Assembly (NCBI RefSeq): GCF_020509005.1
Contig: NC_063013.1
Span: 2,356,001-2,420,000 of the forward strand
Length of the DNA stretch: 64,000 bases
Direction: 5' to 3'
Source: Fulvia fulva
Taxonomy: Eukaryota; Ascomycota; Dothideomycetes; Mycosphaerellales; Mycosphaerellaceae
Positions 45,424 to 56,055 of the stretch are shown piece by piece; positions within the stretch are counted from its first letter, which is position 1, and each line of letters opens with the position of its first letter. Both the position numbers and the translations under genes were made by a program. The notes beneath the pieces were generated by a model, which saw only the letters and a program-made list of their open reading frames with translations, was not told the origin of the DNA and did not search any database.

Positions 45424-46529
45424 ATGCCTGATGTGAGTGACAGCTTCGCACCTGCTTCTACAACTCCGAAATTGCCTACTTGAATTGAACACCACAATTC
45501 AAACACAACAACATCCGCCAACACCGACAATGGCACCTAAGCGCGGACTCGCATCGTCCACACCAGTACCGGTCACTGACTCGAAGCAGATCAAGAGGAC
45601 CGTGAAGCTCGTCACCAACCAACATGCCACGTGAGTTAGCTACCGCCATGAGGTGCAGTCCAGTAACTCACAAGCCAACAGCGACGACCCGCAAGAAGTC
45701 GAGGGCTTCCCCATGCGAGCATGGGACATCTCCATCTACCTAGTCGGCCAGGACGGCGAAGACCTGCCAGCGAACTGCTTCGAGAAGGCAACCTACCTCC
45801 TACACGAGTCCTTTGGCAAGAGACAAAAGCAGAGTACGTGATATCTAGATAAGAGCATTGGGCCGCCGCGCGGGGACTGACACATGATAGGTATTCGTGC
45901 ACCACCATTCAAGATCACGGAGAAAGGATGGGGCGAATTCGATATGAGTATCGTCCTTACACCCGTGGGCGCTCCTAAGGGCGGGGATCAGACAATTCAG
46001 CACGATCTCAACTTCCAGCAGGAGAGATACGAGAGCACACACACAGTGGTAAGTCGAAGTCACGGCCGGTATGGACATCACGCAGATACTGACACTACAC
46101 TCAGACCTTCCGTAACCCCAAGCCAGAGCTTATTGAAAGACTGAAGGAGTCCGGACCAGCTGGTGAGACCAATGGCGCCGCAGCCAGCAAGCCAGAGAAG
46201 AAGCGTCCCAAGGCCAACCGCAATGTCGACATGGAGAAGCTCGCCGAAGCGCTCCCACAGCTCCCCGAAGACGACCTCCTCCAAGTAGTGCAAATGGTAC
46301 ATGACAACAAATCCGAAGAGACCTACACCAAGAACGACGTTGAAAGTGAGTCGTTCCCTGCAGAGCATATTCACTAATATGCGCTGTGTTTTCGCAGATT
46401 CACGATGAGACTAACATTCGCCCAACAGATGGCGAGTTCCACGTCGACCTCTACACCCTGCCCGACCAGCTCATCAAGATGCTTTGGGACTTCACCGAGA
46501 AGCGCGTGGACATGACAAGCATGACATAG
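45424..46529 (+). CDS. TAF14: TAF14-like YEATS-domain protein (TFIID/TFIIF/chromatin remodelling subunit)
   Basis: The preferred model has six exons. A nine-base first exon (45,424-45,432, Met-Pro-Asp) is followed directly by a perfect gtgagt donor; intron 45,433-45,589 ends cactgac...cag. Further exons: 45,590-45,630, 45,682-45,833, 45,891-46,048, 46,105-46,345 and 46,429-46,529, giving 233 residues starting MPDIKRTVKLVTNQH. The alternative is a start at 45,530 in one exon to 45,630, adding a low-complexity MAPKRGLASSTP head (250 residues). A YEATS domain covers about residues 5-125 (WDISIYLVGQDGED, ATYLLHESFGKR, PPFKITEKGWGEFDM). A Lys-rich linker leads to a C-terminal ET-like region (ALPQLPEDDLLQVVQMV). 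In yeast the protein reads acylated histone H3 and is shared by TFIID, TFIIF, SWI/SNF, INO80 and NuA3. Confidence 0.9.
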
Positions 46530-47104
46530 GGAGTCAGCGTGCCAGATCCACAACGAGAGGAGCGACCTGGGAGAAGGTCCACCAAGACCGCTAGGGCAGC
46601 ACATTGAACGAATGAGATGGGCATATTCCTCGCGGAGCGTGTTGAGACGAGTCTACATCCGAGGGACGAGCTGACTGATATCGATACCTCACGAGTTTGC
46701 ATTTGCTTGAATTGCTGGGGTCTCTCAAAAACGGCAGGGCAAAGGGAATGGAGCGAGGCGTTGGGCGTCTCAATCAGCTGCGGGAGGTTCTTTCACATCT
46801 GTCGTCAAGCTTGGTACAGGAGTTCAGATAGGTGTAGCTACGGACGAGTCAGCATATATCACTTGAGGTACTGGCTGACGAGAGGTAGCTGTGGTGTGTC
46901 GAATAATACGTCGACTATCATTATGCGTTCTGTCTACCTAGGTCCAGGTCCTGGTTGGTACTGCTTCCAAGTGCGCCGTGGGGTATGAGTATCGTGGTAT
47001 CTGATCTTCCGTTTCGCCGTCCTTGTTGCGCCAGTCATCAAAAGTGACAAGATATCTCTAATGAACGCCCTCTCAACCCAAACGCCAGCCCATCATGCCC
47101 ATGC
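46530..47104. other. Convergent 3' intergenic region
   Basis: About 575 bp between the stop codons of TAF14 (plus) and the membrane-protein gene (minus). It should hold both 3' ends. I see no gene here. Confidence 0.45.
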
Positions 47105-49609
47105 TTATGCCGCCCGAACGCCAGTTTTTGCAGCACGCATCTTCTTCTGCTCTCGTGCCCCCTTCTTCGCCGCCTGCTTCGCCCCCATTATCACTGTCTC
47201 CACCCTTTTCATCTCGTCCTTCACCTCTTTCTTCATCGCCCTCGACTCTTTCCTAGTCTCAGTCTCACGATCGCTGGCTTTCTTCGCTCCACGGAGTCGG
47301 TCAGAGAGCTTGGAAAGGTCTTTGCCAATCGACCGACCACCCTCCTGACGTCGCTCAAGTGCTTGTTTGATACCCTGAAGACGATCACGGGACAGCTCAG
47401 TACGTGAGCGAAGTCTCGCCTTAGCAGACTGCACCCCGCCCTTAACGGTCGTCGTGAGGTCTTTGGTAAACTTGGCAAGATCTCGCTGAAGCAACACAAA
47501 GTCCTTGGTGATGGCCATCGCGGTCTGATTGCTGGCCTTGACAGCCTTGTCAAAGACAGTCACGGCAGTGTTGCCAACCACTTGAAGATCACGAGCCATG
47601 TACAGTGCGAGTTGAGTAGTGACGTTCTTTGTGGCCCACATAGTTGCGCCAAGCTCTGTTGTGAGCTTCTCGGTCAGGCTCTTAGCTACGTCCCTCATGA
47701 CGGCAACGTCTTTGCCGACAGCCTTGCCAACATCAGTACCGGCCTTTTCGTACGTCTGACGCTGCAAGATTCTGTTGCCGAAGTAGTGTGGCGCGGTGAT
47801 GTTGATGTCTGGCCTCTGAGTCTGCATGTTGACCACGATAGTACCATAAGCTTCGTCAACGTTGAAGGTGATATCGTAGACGCCGTCGATGAGCTTGGTC
47901 TGGTTGAATTCGACTAGCTTACCATCTGCCCGGTAGACGCTAGTAGACGTGAGGTGAGGAGCTCGGGGCTTTACTGGAAGCGACACAATGATGTGGTTCG
48001 GCGAGATGCCCTGGAAGGGGACGTTGGGAACGCAGTCTGGACTGATACGACCGAAGAAGTCTGTTGTGGCGCAGGGTCCTGTCAGCGATGGGAGCAAGTG
48101 CTCGACATTGACAGTCTTCGCTGCCTCTGAGGGAATGATGGCTTTCTGGACAGCCATAGAGAGTGCCTCACGGCGAACTTCGAGCGCCATCCCGGGAGAA
48201 GTAGCTGGTCTCAAGCTCAGAAGCAGGAGAGGCAGCACGGCGACGAGTGCTGCGAAGAGTACCTTCAGCCAGTTCATATCATAGATGCTGAACTTGGCTC
48301 TGTTGACTAGGACTCTTGACCTCAGTGGCAAGTGCTGCGGCGGACGACGGCTTAGCAAGCCAAGAACGATGTCACTCAGCTCGACCTTCGTCATCTCGAT
48401 CAAGTCGTGATGATCGATCGTACGCTTGGTCTGAGAGCCTCGACCGAGTAGCTGACTTGCAGAGCGACGATTTGCAAGGTCAAATGAGTCGTCATCAACA
48501 ATGAGTGTGGGTACCTTAAGTTGTTGAACAGCCTTGTAAGCAGTATCCAGCCACTCGGCATCGTTCGCCGCAGCGTCGAGGAAGAAGACGGCGACGTCGG
48601 GCTTCGTCAAGTTGATCTTAGCATCTTTAGCGTCGCCAGTGGTGTGGAAAGAGCTATGTTCGCCGTCTGAGTCCAGAATCCGAAGCTTGTAGGACTTCTG
48701 TGAGCGTTGCTCGGCCCCGATACAGTGCTGAATAGTGGCGGCGATTCTATCATCACCACAGACGACAGTTGCGGAGGGCAGGGTAATGCCAGATGGAGTA
48801 GCGGGCAGTCGAACGAGCTTGGGCCTTACATTGCCTGGGAACGACTCGTTCCCGGACGTCATGCAGTCCGCCAACTTGGCACAGACAAAGTCCAAATCTT
48901 CCGAAGCGACGTCACGGCCTGAGAACAGGAGTATGCGGTTGGTAGCAGCATCTGGCTCAAGATTGGTAGTGATCTTGGCCTGTGATCTCGCCCGCATGTA
49001 TGTGCTTGAGAACGCAGCTGGCATAGTAGATTGACGTGGTGTTTCCAGGTCCTCCGACATGTAACTGTCGAGCAGTGCGTTCTCAGCCTTGACTTGTGGT
49101 GAAGCATTCTGCGAAGATGCCGCGGCGATGTTGATGAACGACGCTTCGGTGCTCGACGGTGTTTGTAAGTTGTTGAAAGTAACCTCCTCGTGATCGTCCT
49201 CGTCCTCGATGTCGCTTCCTTCTGGTGTTCCACGGCCAGTATCGTCATTCGAGGCCAGGCTGGCGGTGTCATGGTCGTCTGTCGAGATCTCGGAGAGGTC
49301 GTCGACCATGTCGTATTGGCTGTCGGCGAAGGAAGCCTCCGACTCGCTCCGTTGAACCATGCTGGCCTTTGCTCCCAGGGAGCTCAGGGCGGCTGGAGGT
49401 GTTGGCGGATATCTTCTTGGATGATGATGCTGTGGAGACGGCAGGTCGTCGAGTGAGCCGTCAATGTTCAGGGTGGGAAAGCTGAATGGATGATGTGCTG
49501 GAGAAGGCGCGACAGAGGGACTGGGCAGCGGACTGTGCTCGTGACCCGTTAGCTCATCCGCGGTGTTGGTCTGGTGGTTGGAGCTGTGGTGAAGAGTGCT
49601 GTTGGCCAT
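47105..49609 (-). CDS. Single-pass membrane protein of unknown function, 834 residues
   Basis: One uninterrupted minus frame with ATG at 49,609 (gacaATGgcc). I do not recognise the family. Residues 1-160 are Ser/Pro/His- and Asp-rich and probably disordered. Residues about 220-430 look globular (RILLFSGRDVASEDLDF, KPDVAVFFLDAAA, VPTLIVDDDSFDL). This alternating hydrophobic pattern, ending in a switch-like DDDSFD, could be a Rossmann-type fold, but that is only an impression. One strong transmembrane segment spans about residues 446-466 (WLKVLFAALVAVLPLLLLSL). Residues about 500-640 contain TSTSVYRADGKLVEF and VDEAYGTIVV, beta-rich. Residues 660-834 are helical and very Lys/Arg-rich with coiled-coil character. 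It is divergent from Dsc1 with a 750-bp shared upstream region. No pathway can be assigned. Confidence 0.85.
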   Translation of the reverse strand: MANSTLHHSSNHQTNTADELTGHEHSPLPSPSVAPSPAHHPFSFPTLNIDGSLDDLPSPQHHHPRRYPPTPPAALSSLGAKASMVQRSESEASFADSQYDMVDDLSEISTDDHDTASLASNDDTGRGTPEGSDIEDEDDHEEVTFNNLQTPSSTEASFINIAAASSQNASPQVKAENALLDSYMSEDLETPRQSTMPAAFSSTYMRARSQAKITTNLEPDAATNRILLFSGRDVASEDLDFVCAKLADCMTSGNESFPGNVRPKLVRLPATPSGITLPSATVVCGDDRIAATIQHCIGAEQRSQKSYKLRILDSDGEHSSFHTTGDAKDAKINLTKPDVAVFFLDAAANDAEWLDTAYKAVQQLKVPTLIVDDDSFDLANRRSASQLLGRGSQTKRTIDHHDLIEMTKVELSDIVLGLLSRRPPQHLPLRSRVLVNRAKFSIYDMNWLKVLFAALVAVLPLLLLSLRPATSPGMALEVRREALSMAVQKAIIPSEAAKTVNVEHLLPSLTGPCATTDFFGRISPDCVPNVPFQGISPNHIIVSLPVKPRAPHLTSTSVYRADGKLVEFNQTKLIDGVYDITFNVDEAYGTIVVNMQTQRPDINITAPHYFGNRILQRQTYEKAGTDVGKAVGKDVAVMRDVAKSLTEKLTTELGATMWATKNVTTQLALYMARDLQVVGNTAVTVFDKAVKASNQTAMAITKDFVLLQRDLAKFTKDLTTTVKGGVQSAKARLRSRTELSRDRLQGIKQALERRQEGGRSIGKDLSKLSDRLRGAKKASDRETETRKESRAMKKEVKDEMKRVETVIMGAKQAAKKGAREQKKMRAAKTGVRAA

Positions 49610-50360
49610 TGTCGCACTTCATGCGGTCATGCTCGTGTGCGGTGCGGTGCGGTGCGGGACGAGTGCAAGTGCAAGAATGCTCAGGGTCGTGTGCAGTAAT
49701 TTGTAGGAAAGTGTAGCAAGCAGCAAAGGGTGAACGCTGATTGCTGGAGAAGGCGTCTCTGCCTGAGCCTCAGACAGTGAACCTGCGGGGCACGGGATGG
49801 CTTGCACCTGGAACGAGCTCTTGACCGGGCGGTATTAATGGAGCAGCGCGCGGCGGTGAAACAAGCAATGCACAGGTAATGTAGCAGGCGGGAGAAAGCA
49901 ACGTGTCGTGTGGTGTCGAGGTGAATGAAGAGAGTCGTGTCTGCTCGTAGCAGAGCATCGTCAACACATGCCCAGGTGATGCTCGAGCTCCAGGCAGTAG
50001 TGACTTAGCGGGGTCCAGATAGCTTATCGCCTGAAGCTAAAGTGCCTCCACGCCCGGCTGCTTCCGATGAGTGGGAACGCAGAGCATACATGTATCGGCA
50101 CTATGACCAATGTTAGGACACAGAGTCGCTGTCTCAGCTTCACATGCATGTGTATATTGTCGCTTTCCAGCAACATCGTCCCCTCCACTCGAGTCGAGAG
50201 TGCATTGACAGTCACGTTCTCCTCTGTATTGTGCACGTGCCCATTCACTTCGCTTGCGCTAGCGGCTCAGCTGCCGAAAGCCTATGCATGGATCGGACGT
50301 GCTCTGAACATCCGCGTCGCCTACAACCATCTCATCAATCAGCTGTGATATGGAGAGTGG
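49610..50360. promoter_or_regulatory. Shared upstream region, membrane protein / Dsc1
   Basis: About 750 bp between divergent start codons, without other plausible genes. A short uORF (ATG 50,350, stop TGA 50,395-50,397, 15 codons) overlaps the Dsc1 start in another frame, if transcription begins upstream of it. No transcription start can be fixed from sequence. Confidence 0.45.
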
Positions 50361-53021
50361 ATGGCCGACCGGCGCGGCGTTCTGGTACCGCTGGTGATCC
50401 TTGCTTGGATCTTCCTACAACCTAACCCTGCGGCCGTCTCGCGGATCGACGACCGACCCCTAATAGACGATGTCATCGCCGAAGAGCAGCGGTCGCTGGC
50501 CGTGCTTCAAAACTCGAGCTACGACGATGCCTTCGGCAGCAACGGTCATACGCTGAACTTGACCGGACTCGAGCCAGATAGGGCATATGCCTGGGAATCC
50601 TTCAGCAAGGTCAAGGGAAGGGCGAAAGAGCATTTGGAGTACGCGCTGGGGGATTGGGGCAAGTCTGCGCTTGCAGGAACAGTAGAAGAGCAGAATCCAA
50701 CACCGCTGTACAGCAATATCTCCGGCTATGTGCGTGGACAATGGAAGCGCTCGCTGCTACAAGAGGGTGTCCCCATTCCGCAGCTAAACCTCTCGGAGTA
50801 TGCACATCCAGGACCATTGGGAATTCCAGGAAAGGCACGACCATTCGACCGAAACGTGACAGGAGAGGGCGGAGAGGCCACTGTACGGTTCTACGAAAAG
50901 GGCGTTGGACATGTCACTTCCTTGACCGGGCTCGAAGCTGGTAACATTACCGAGATGCGCGCAGAGCTGAAGGTCACGGACGCCAAGTCTTCTGATGAAT
51001 GGGAAATTCACCTGCGAGGCGTTTATTTCGCGGATATTGGCCAAGCGGTCCTGGCCACTACCAGCGACAAGTTCGCGGGCATCTTCGCGCTACCGCATCT
51101 TGCACTCTCCGAGCGCACATTTACTTCATCTCTGAGCCTCTTGAACAAGTCCATAACTGGGGTGATCCATGACCAGATCGACAGGAAGACTGAGAAGTTC
51201 AACCCATGGTCATCAGCATCGGAGGGAAGTTCTGACTCGGCCAACAGCATACCCGATTGCGATCTGGTGGTTTATCTACAACAGATGGCTCCTGTCGCCA
51301 GCACTCAGTACTCCTCGGCCATGCTCAGGTTCCTTGAGGATGAGCTGCGCTTCCCGACTGGCGCTATAGTGCCCAGTGCTCCCGACATGCGATTCTCAAT
51401 GCTTGTCTTCTCTCCAGATTGTGGCTTTGTGTTGGAATCACAAGGACCTCCCTTGGACTTTGCGCAAGACGGAAACCACCTCACCGGACCGAAGATGGAG
51501 GTGCAATACCGGCATAGTCGCCACCATCTCATGCTCTTTACGTTCGCTATCGCCTTTCAGCTCTTCCTCCTGATGCGACAGATGCGTGAGGCCAACACAC
51601 CTTCTACCCGAAGTAGAATCAGCTTCTATACCATCGCCATGCTAGCTCTCGGAGATGGCTTCACTACCATAACGTTTCTGATAATAAGTCTGTTTCTATC
51701 GGGTCTATGGATCAATTTGGTCGGTACTGGCTTTCTGGCATTCATCAGTGTATCCTTTTTCGGCATGAGGTTCTTGATGGATATTTGGCAAGTGCAAGCG
51801 CCGGAGCGCGAGCGAAGGGCCAGAGCAGAAGTCGAGGAAGAGCGAGCTAGAGAGGAGCGCTTTCAAGCAGCACTGCAGCGCATTCGGGCGGAGAGAGATG
51901 CTCGGCAGGCGGCTATCAGAGCAGCGGCCACTGAGACGAACACCCCAGGGGAGACCGGTCAGCCCGACACCACTACAGCAGAAAGGCAGACACCTGCACC
52001 TCCAGCTATTACTGTTCGAGGACAGACTATTCCACCCCCTGCACCGCCCACGCAGCCAGTAATACCTCCCACGACACCTGGCAGTCTCCCTCTTCCAGCG
52101 ACAGCACCAAGTCCAGTTGATACTGGAGCCACTCCCGTCTTCATGCCGTCCGACCAACAAGGTCTCGAGTCGATCGGGCTCCCGTTGACAACTGGCCAGC
52201 CAAGTACGGAGACGCTCGTGCAGGCACGCATGCCCACTTTTGCCTCACTGTACACACGTTTCTATCTCCTGCTCCTGGCCAGCTTGTTCCTCAGCCTCAA
52301 TGCCATGTCATGGCCAGCAGGCGCACGGAGAGTCTACTTTACCATGCTCGCACTCATCTATTTGAGCTTCTGGGCCCCACAGATCAACCGAAATGTTCAA
52401 CGAAACTGTCGCCATGCATTGAATTGGGAGTTTGTTCTCGGCCAAAGCATTCTTCGTCTTACGCCGTTCATTTACTTCTACGGTTACAGACACAATGTCC
52501 TCTTCTCAGAAGTCGACTACTATGGCCTGGGGATGTTAGCTGTATGGATCTGGATTCAAGTGGTTGTGCTCGGCTCTCAAGAACTGCTCGGCCCAAGATG
52601 GTTCATCCGTAAGGTCTGGGTACCGCCAGCATACGACTACCATCCAGTACTACGTGAAGACGAAGAAGGCGCTGCTATGCCCATCGGCTTCTCTCAAGCC
52701 AATGCTGATGCTTCGGCACCATCCTCGCCAAGACAAGAGCGCGGCAGCACTTCACCCATCGCGAGAAGAGCGTCGATCGCAAAAGAGACGAAAGAGAAGG
52801 GCAAACGAGTTTTTGATTGTGCCATCTGCATGCAAGATCTGGAAGTCCCTGTGATTGAATCAGGCTCATCCCGAGATGCAAATCTCGTTGGAGGAGTGCT
52901 CGCGAGGAGGAATTACATGGTGACGCCCTGCCGACATATCTTCCACAGTAGTTGCCTTGAGGGCTGGATGAAGTACAGGCTACAATGTCCCATCTGTCGT
53001 GAGACACTGCCACCTTTGTAA
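50361..53021 (+). CDS. TUL1: Dsc E3 ubiquitin ligase subunit 1 (Dsc1/Tul1), RING-H2 membrane protein
   Basis: A single-exon gene, 886 residues. A signal peptide covers about 1-26 (LVPLVILAWIFLQP..AAVS). A lumenal domain with several N-glycosylation sites (NSS, NLT, NIS, NVT, NIT, NKS) runs to about 385. Membrane segments cluster at about 390-475 and 628-745. Between them, about 476-620, is a cytosolic Glu/Arg helix and a Pro/Thr-rich linker. A RING-H2 domain (820-880; CAIC ... CRHIFHSSC ... CPIC) ends the protein. Tul1/Dsc1 is the catalytic subunit of the Golgi/endosomal Dsc complex, which ubiquitinates membrane proteins and, in many fungi, triggers SREBP cleavage for hypoxia and sterol responses. 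The start fits the signal peptide. A uORF at 50,350 may limit translation. The identification is secure from architecture. Confidence 0.93.
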   Translation: MADRRGVLVPLVILAWIFLQPNPAAVSRIDDRPLIDDVIAEEQRSLAVLQNSSYDDAFGSNGHTLNLTGLEPDRAYAWESFSKVKGRAKEHLEYALGDWGKSALAGTVEEQNPTPLYSNISGYVRGQWKRSLLQEGVPIPQLNLSEYAHPGPLGIPGKARPFDRNVTGEGGEATVRFYEKGVGHVTSLTGLEAGNITEMRAELKVTDAKSSDEWEIHLRGVYFADIGQAVLATTSDKFAGIFALPHLALSERTFTSSLSLLNKSITGVIHDQIDRKTEKFNPWSSASEGSSDSANSIPDCDLVVYLQQMAPVASTQYSSAMLRFLEDELRFPTGAIVPSAPDMRFSMLVFSPDCGFVLESQGPPLDFAQDGNHLTGPKMEVQYRHSRHHLMLFTFAIAFQLFLLMRQMREANTPSTRSRISFYTIAMLALGDGFTTITFLIISLFLSGLWINLVGTGFLAFISVSFFGMRFLMDIWQVQAPERERRARAEVEEERAREERFQAALQRIRAERDARQAAIRAAATETNTPGETGQPDTTTAERQTPAPPAITVRGQTIPPPAPPTQPVIPPTTPGSLPLPATAPSPVDTGATPVFMPSDQQGLESIGLPLTTGQPSTETLVQARMPTFASLYTRFYLLLLASLFLSLNAMSWPAGARRVYFTMLALIYLSFWAPQINRNVQRNCRHALNWEFVLGQSILRLTPFIYFYGYRHNVLFSEVDYYGLGMLAVWIWIQVVVLGSQELLGPRWFIRKVWVPPAYDYHPVLREDEEGAAMPIGFSQANADASAPSSPRQERGSTSPIARRASIAKETKEKGKRVFDCAICMQDLEVPVIESGSSRDANLVGGVLARRNYMVTPCRHIFHSSCLEGWMKYRLQCPICRETLPPL

Positions 53022-53243
53022 ATACAACAGACATGGGCGTATCAAGATCGACCACAAATAATTTGCCCTCCAATCGCGCTCTCTTTCAGTCGACCTGAGA
53101 CTAGCATATTTGCTACCATCTGCCCTGACAATCCACCAAACAAGTCTGTTCATCTCATCGCGAATGTAAGTATCGCCATTTTCCAGCAATGTTACACTAC
53201 ATACTCCCCAACGTTGCACGTGGTTCACGGAATCCACTTGAAT
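53022..53243. other. Short intergenic gap after Dsc1
   Basis: About 220 bp holding the Dsc1 3' end and the leader of the small gene that follows. Nothing else is visible. Confidence 0.4.
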
Positions 53244-53785
53244 ATGAACGCCCTCTATCAGCAATTAGAGAACGCCTCCTCTGACGAGCAGCACCACGCA
53301 GCAGCGCTTCTTCGTCTCGCTCAGGAACCTACTACTGTCGAACAATACTGCAAGAGGCCCTCGATCCCTAGTACCTCAACATGCAATCCCACAATCCTGA
53401 ACGAGGCTCTAAACAAGCTGACTACGGCCGTCGCACGTCTCCATCGGGCGGGGCCGACGTCGAAGGTATGTGCGTCATTCGCGGAAGGTCATGAGAGCAC
53501 TCCTAGATCTTCAATGGGGTATGACTGACTTCTCACTCCTTCCTCCAGCGCAAAAGCGAAGCCTTCTGGATCTTCATAGCAGGATCCTGGTCGCGGCACA
53601 AGTTTGACGAGGAAGTCAGGGAGGCTCGGACGAAGCTACCAAAAGCAATATCAGCGGAGGAAGACGTGATGAAAGCGAAGGGTCTGATAGGCGAGGCGAT
53701 TGCAATGTTGACAAAGGGAGATATCAGAGATGCCAGGGATCTAGAAGGAGCGAGGAGGGCATTCGAGAGAGGAACTTTATGGTGA
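53244..53785 (+). CDS. Small protein of unknown function, 152 residues
   Basis: Two exons, 53,244-53,465 and 53,549-53,785, with an 83-bp intron that has gtatgt, an actgac branch and a pyrimidine-rich cctccag acceptor. The spliced frame stays open, which supports a real gene. The product is mostly helical: MNALYQQLENASSDEQHHAAALLRLAQ at the start, NEALNKLTTAVARLH, then after the splice FWIFIAGSWSRHKFDEEVREARTKL and a basic helical end. No family was recognised. The in-frame ATG at 53,214 would add ten residues. No signal peptide or membrane segment is seen. It lies in the same direction as Dsc1. It may be cytosolic; no role can be assigned. Confidence 0.6.
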
Positions 53786-54334
53786 ATGTGCAAAAGATGT
53801 GAAGCTAAAAGTGTTCATTTGGATCTATCGACTTTCAAACGCAGGGCGTTCAATCACTTCATCGTAAGGGCAGCCCGCCTCGCCTCAAGCGCATTGAGCT
53901 CGGAGCTGGGCGTCTGCCTGTGAGCCGGGCTTTTGGTGCGGTGATGAGCTTGGTTCTTGTTGAGGAAGCATGAGTCCGTGGATGTCGAAGGGGTCCAGTG
54001 GGTGTCGGGATCAATGCTGAGATTGTCCGGCGCGTTGCGATTGGGGATGGAAGTGAGTCGTGGCAATGGATCGCTAGTGCTGCTGTGTGCTGGGCTGGAT
54101 CATGCTGAACTCGTGACGGACGTGAAGATGGGTGAATGCAGATAGTGACATGGCTAGCGCAGGTATCGTTGTCGTTGTTGATATGCACGTGCCAACTGCC
54201 GTTCATGCTGGTGACTTACCGTAGTCCTCGATGTCTCGGAGTTGGGACATCGGGACTGTGCTGCTCGATTCGCGTAGGCGATGTTGCAGAGACGTTGCCT
54301 TCGTGGGCCCTAAGCCTTGAGTATTGGGTGCTTC
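53786..54334. other. Convergent intergenic region
   Basis: About 550 bp between the small gene (plus) and importin alpha (minus), containing both 3' ends. Short frames only, without domains. Confidence 0.45.
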
Positions 54335-56055
54335 TTACATCTCCATATCTCCCTCGCCTTGGCCATTGGCGAAGTTGAAGTTTTGCTGCTGCTGTTGTGC
54401 GCCAAAGCCAAACTGGCCATCTTGACCTTGTTGTGGTGCAAGGTCATTGACATCAGCTTCACCGTCCTCATCCGAGAAGTACTTCTCAATGATGTTGTAG
54501 GCCTTCATGTAGATCTCCTCGTTGCTGTTGTTCTGGCAATCGTGGATCTTCTCCATACCACCGCAGTCCTCAATGAACAGTGCGTAGCGGTTGACTGGCT
54601 GTTCCGTACCGCCCTCTTGCGCATCCTTGTCCATATCGCCAACCTTGAGGATGTTCTCCAGGCCATCGAGAGCGACTTGGATGATCTTGTTGTCGGGGCA
54701 GGCGAGCAGGTCACAGAGTGGTCTGATGGCGCCCTGATCAACCAAATAGCGAATCTGTTCTGGCTTCTGCAGACCACCGCTAGTCGCATTCGAGATCGCC
54801 CAGCAGGCCTCTTTGCGGGTCTTGAAGTCGCCATTGCTAAGGAGGTGGATCAATGGAGGGATGATGTTTGCATCGACGACGGACTGGATCTGGGTGCTGT
54901 TGCCGGCAGTGATATTGCTAATGGTCCAGCAGGCTTCCTTGCGGATGCCATCCTTGGTGCTGCTGAGGAGGGATAGAAGAGCAGGAAGAGCACCGCAGTT
55001 GATGATGAGTTGGGTCTGAACATCGTCACCCGTCACGATGTTTCCGACCGACCGCAGTGCTGGTGTTTGGACCGAAGTAGATGCGTGCATGAGGAGCTCG
55101 ACCAGACGGCGAGGGATGTTGGCCTCGATGACGGCCTGGATCTTATCGTTTGAGCCATCCGACAAGTATGAGATGGCCCAGCAAGCATCAATCAAGACCT
55201 CATCGTCGAGAGAGTAGACCAGCTTAGCGAGCACAGGGAGAGCCGGTGCAATCGTGGCCCAATCTGGCTGCGGCGTCTTGCCACGGCAGAAGTTGCTGAG
55301 TGTCCAGGTCGCATTGCGGAGCATGCTGAGCTTGCGGCTGTCGCCAAGAAGCCGTACGAGTGGCTGAAGCGCTCCAGATGCGAGGACAAAGTCCCTGCAC
55401 GCTGGGCTGTCTCCAGCAATGTTTCCGAGTGCCCATACTGCCTGCTCACGAACGTCTGGCTCTGGACTGCTGAGAAGCTCGACAAAGATAGGAACTGCTC
55501 CTGCCTCAATAACCACTTGTGTCTGCTGTGCGGAGCCGCTGGCAATGTTTGTAAGGGCCCACGCGGCTTCGAACTGCACGAGGGTGTGAGGTGAGCGGAG
55601 GAACTCGACGAAGCGGCTGACGACTCCGGTCTCGATAACGCGCTCGATGGGTGGGTTTCGCTCCTTGCTGAGGAGTTTTCGGAACTTGGTGGTGGCAGCA
55701 ATCTGGTCGTCGATCTTCTCGGAGAAGACGCCTTGCACCATGAGAGGCAGGTCCTCGTTTAGCTGTGACATAGTCAGTTTTCCATCGCGGTATGTCTTTG
55801 TGTGAGAGAGTAGCATACCTGTGACTCGGTGTTCGCTCCCTCATCATCGCTGTCTGGAGCGGCGCCGAGTGAGGCACCGGGCGCAGCATCACCGCGGGCA
55901 CCAATGCCTCGTCGCTTGGCGAGGTTCTCCTCGCGCTTCTGCTTGCGGATCTCGACCTGCTGTTCCTCGCGGCGCCGACGGAGCTCATCTGGCTTGAATG
56001 TGCTCTTGGCCTTGTAGTTGTTGCGGCGGTGCTCCGGGATGTATCGCTCAGCCAT
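54335..56055 (-). CDS. SRP1: Importin subunit alpha (karyopherin alpha, Srp1)
   Basis: Two exons, 56,055-55,819 and 55,762-54,335, with a 56-bp intron (gtatgc...cacag); 554 residues, the normal family length. Residues 1-80 form the importin-beta-binding domain, rich in Arg/Lys ([42 protein letters not shown]). Residues about 90-500 are ten armadillo repeats. Several carry the W..N pattern that binds nuclear localisation signals ([61 protein letters not shown]). The tail is acidic and Gln/Gly-rich. The protein carries classical NLS cargo into the nucleus with importin beta and is recycled by the Ran cycle, in which RanBP1 (43,930-44,731) acts. The 5' leader contains a GGT repeat. The gene is divergent from POT1. 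Confidence 0.96.
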
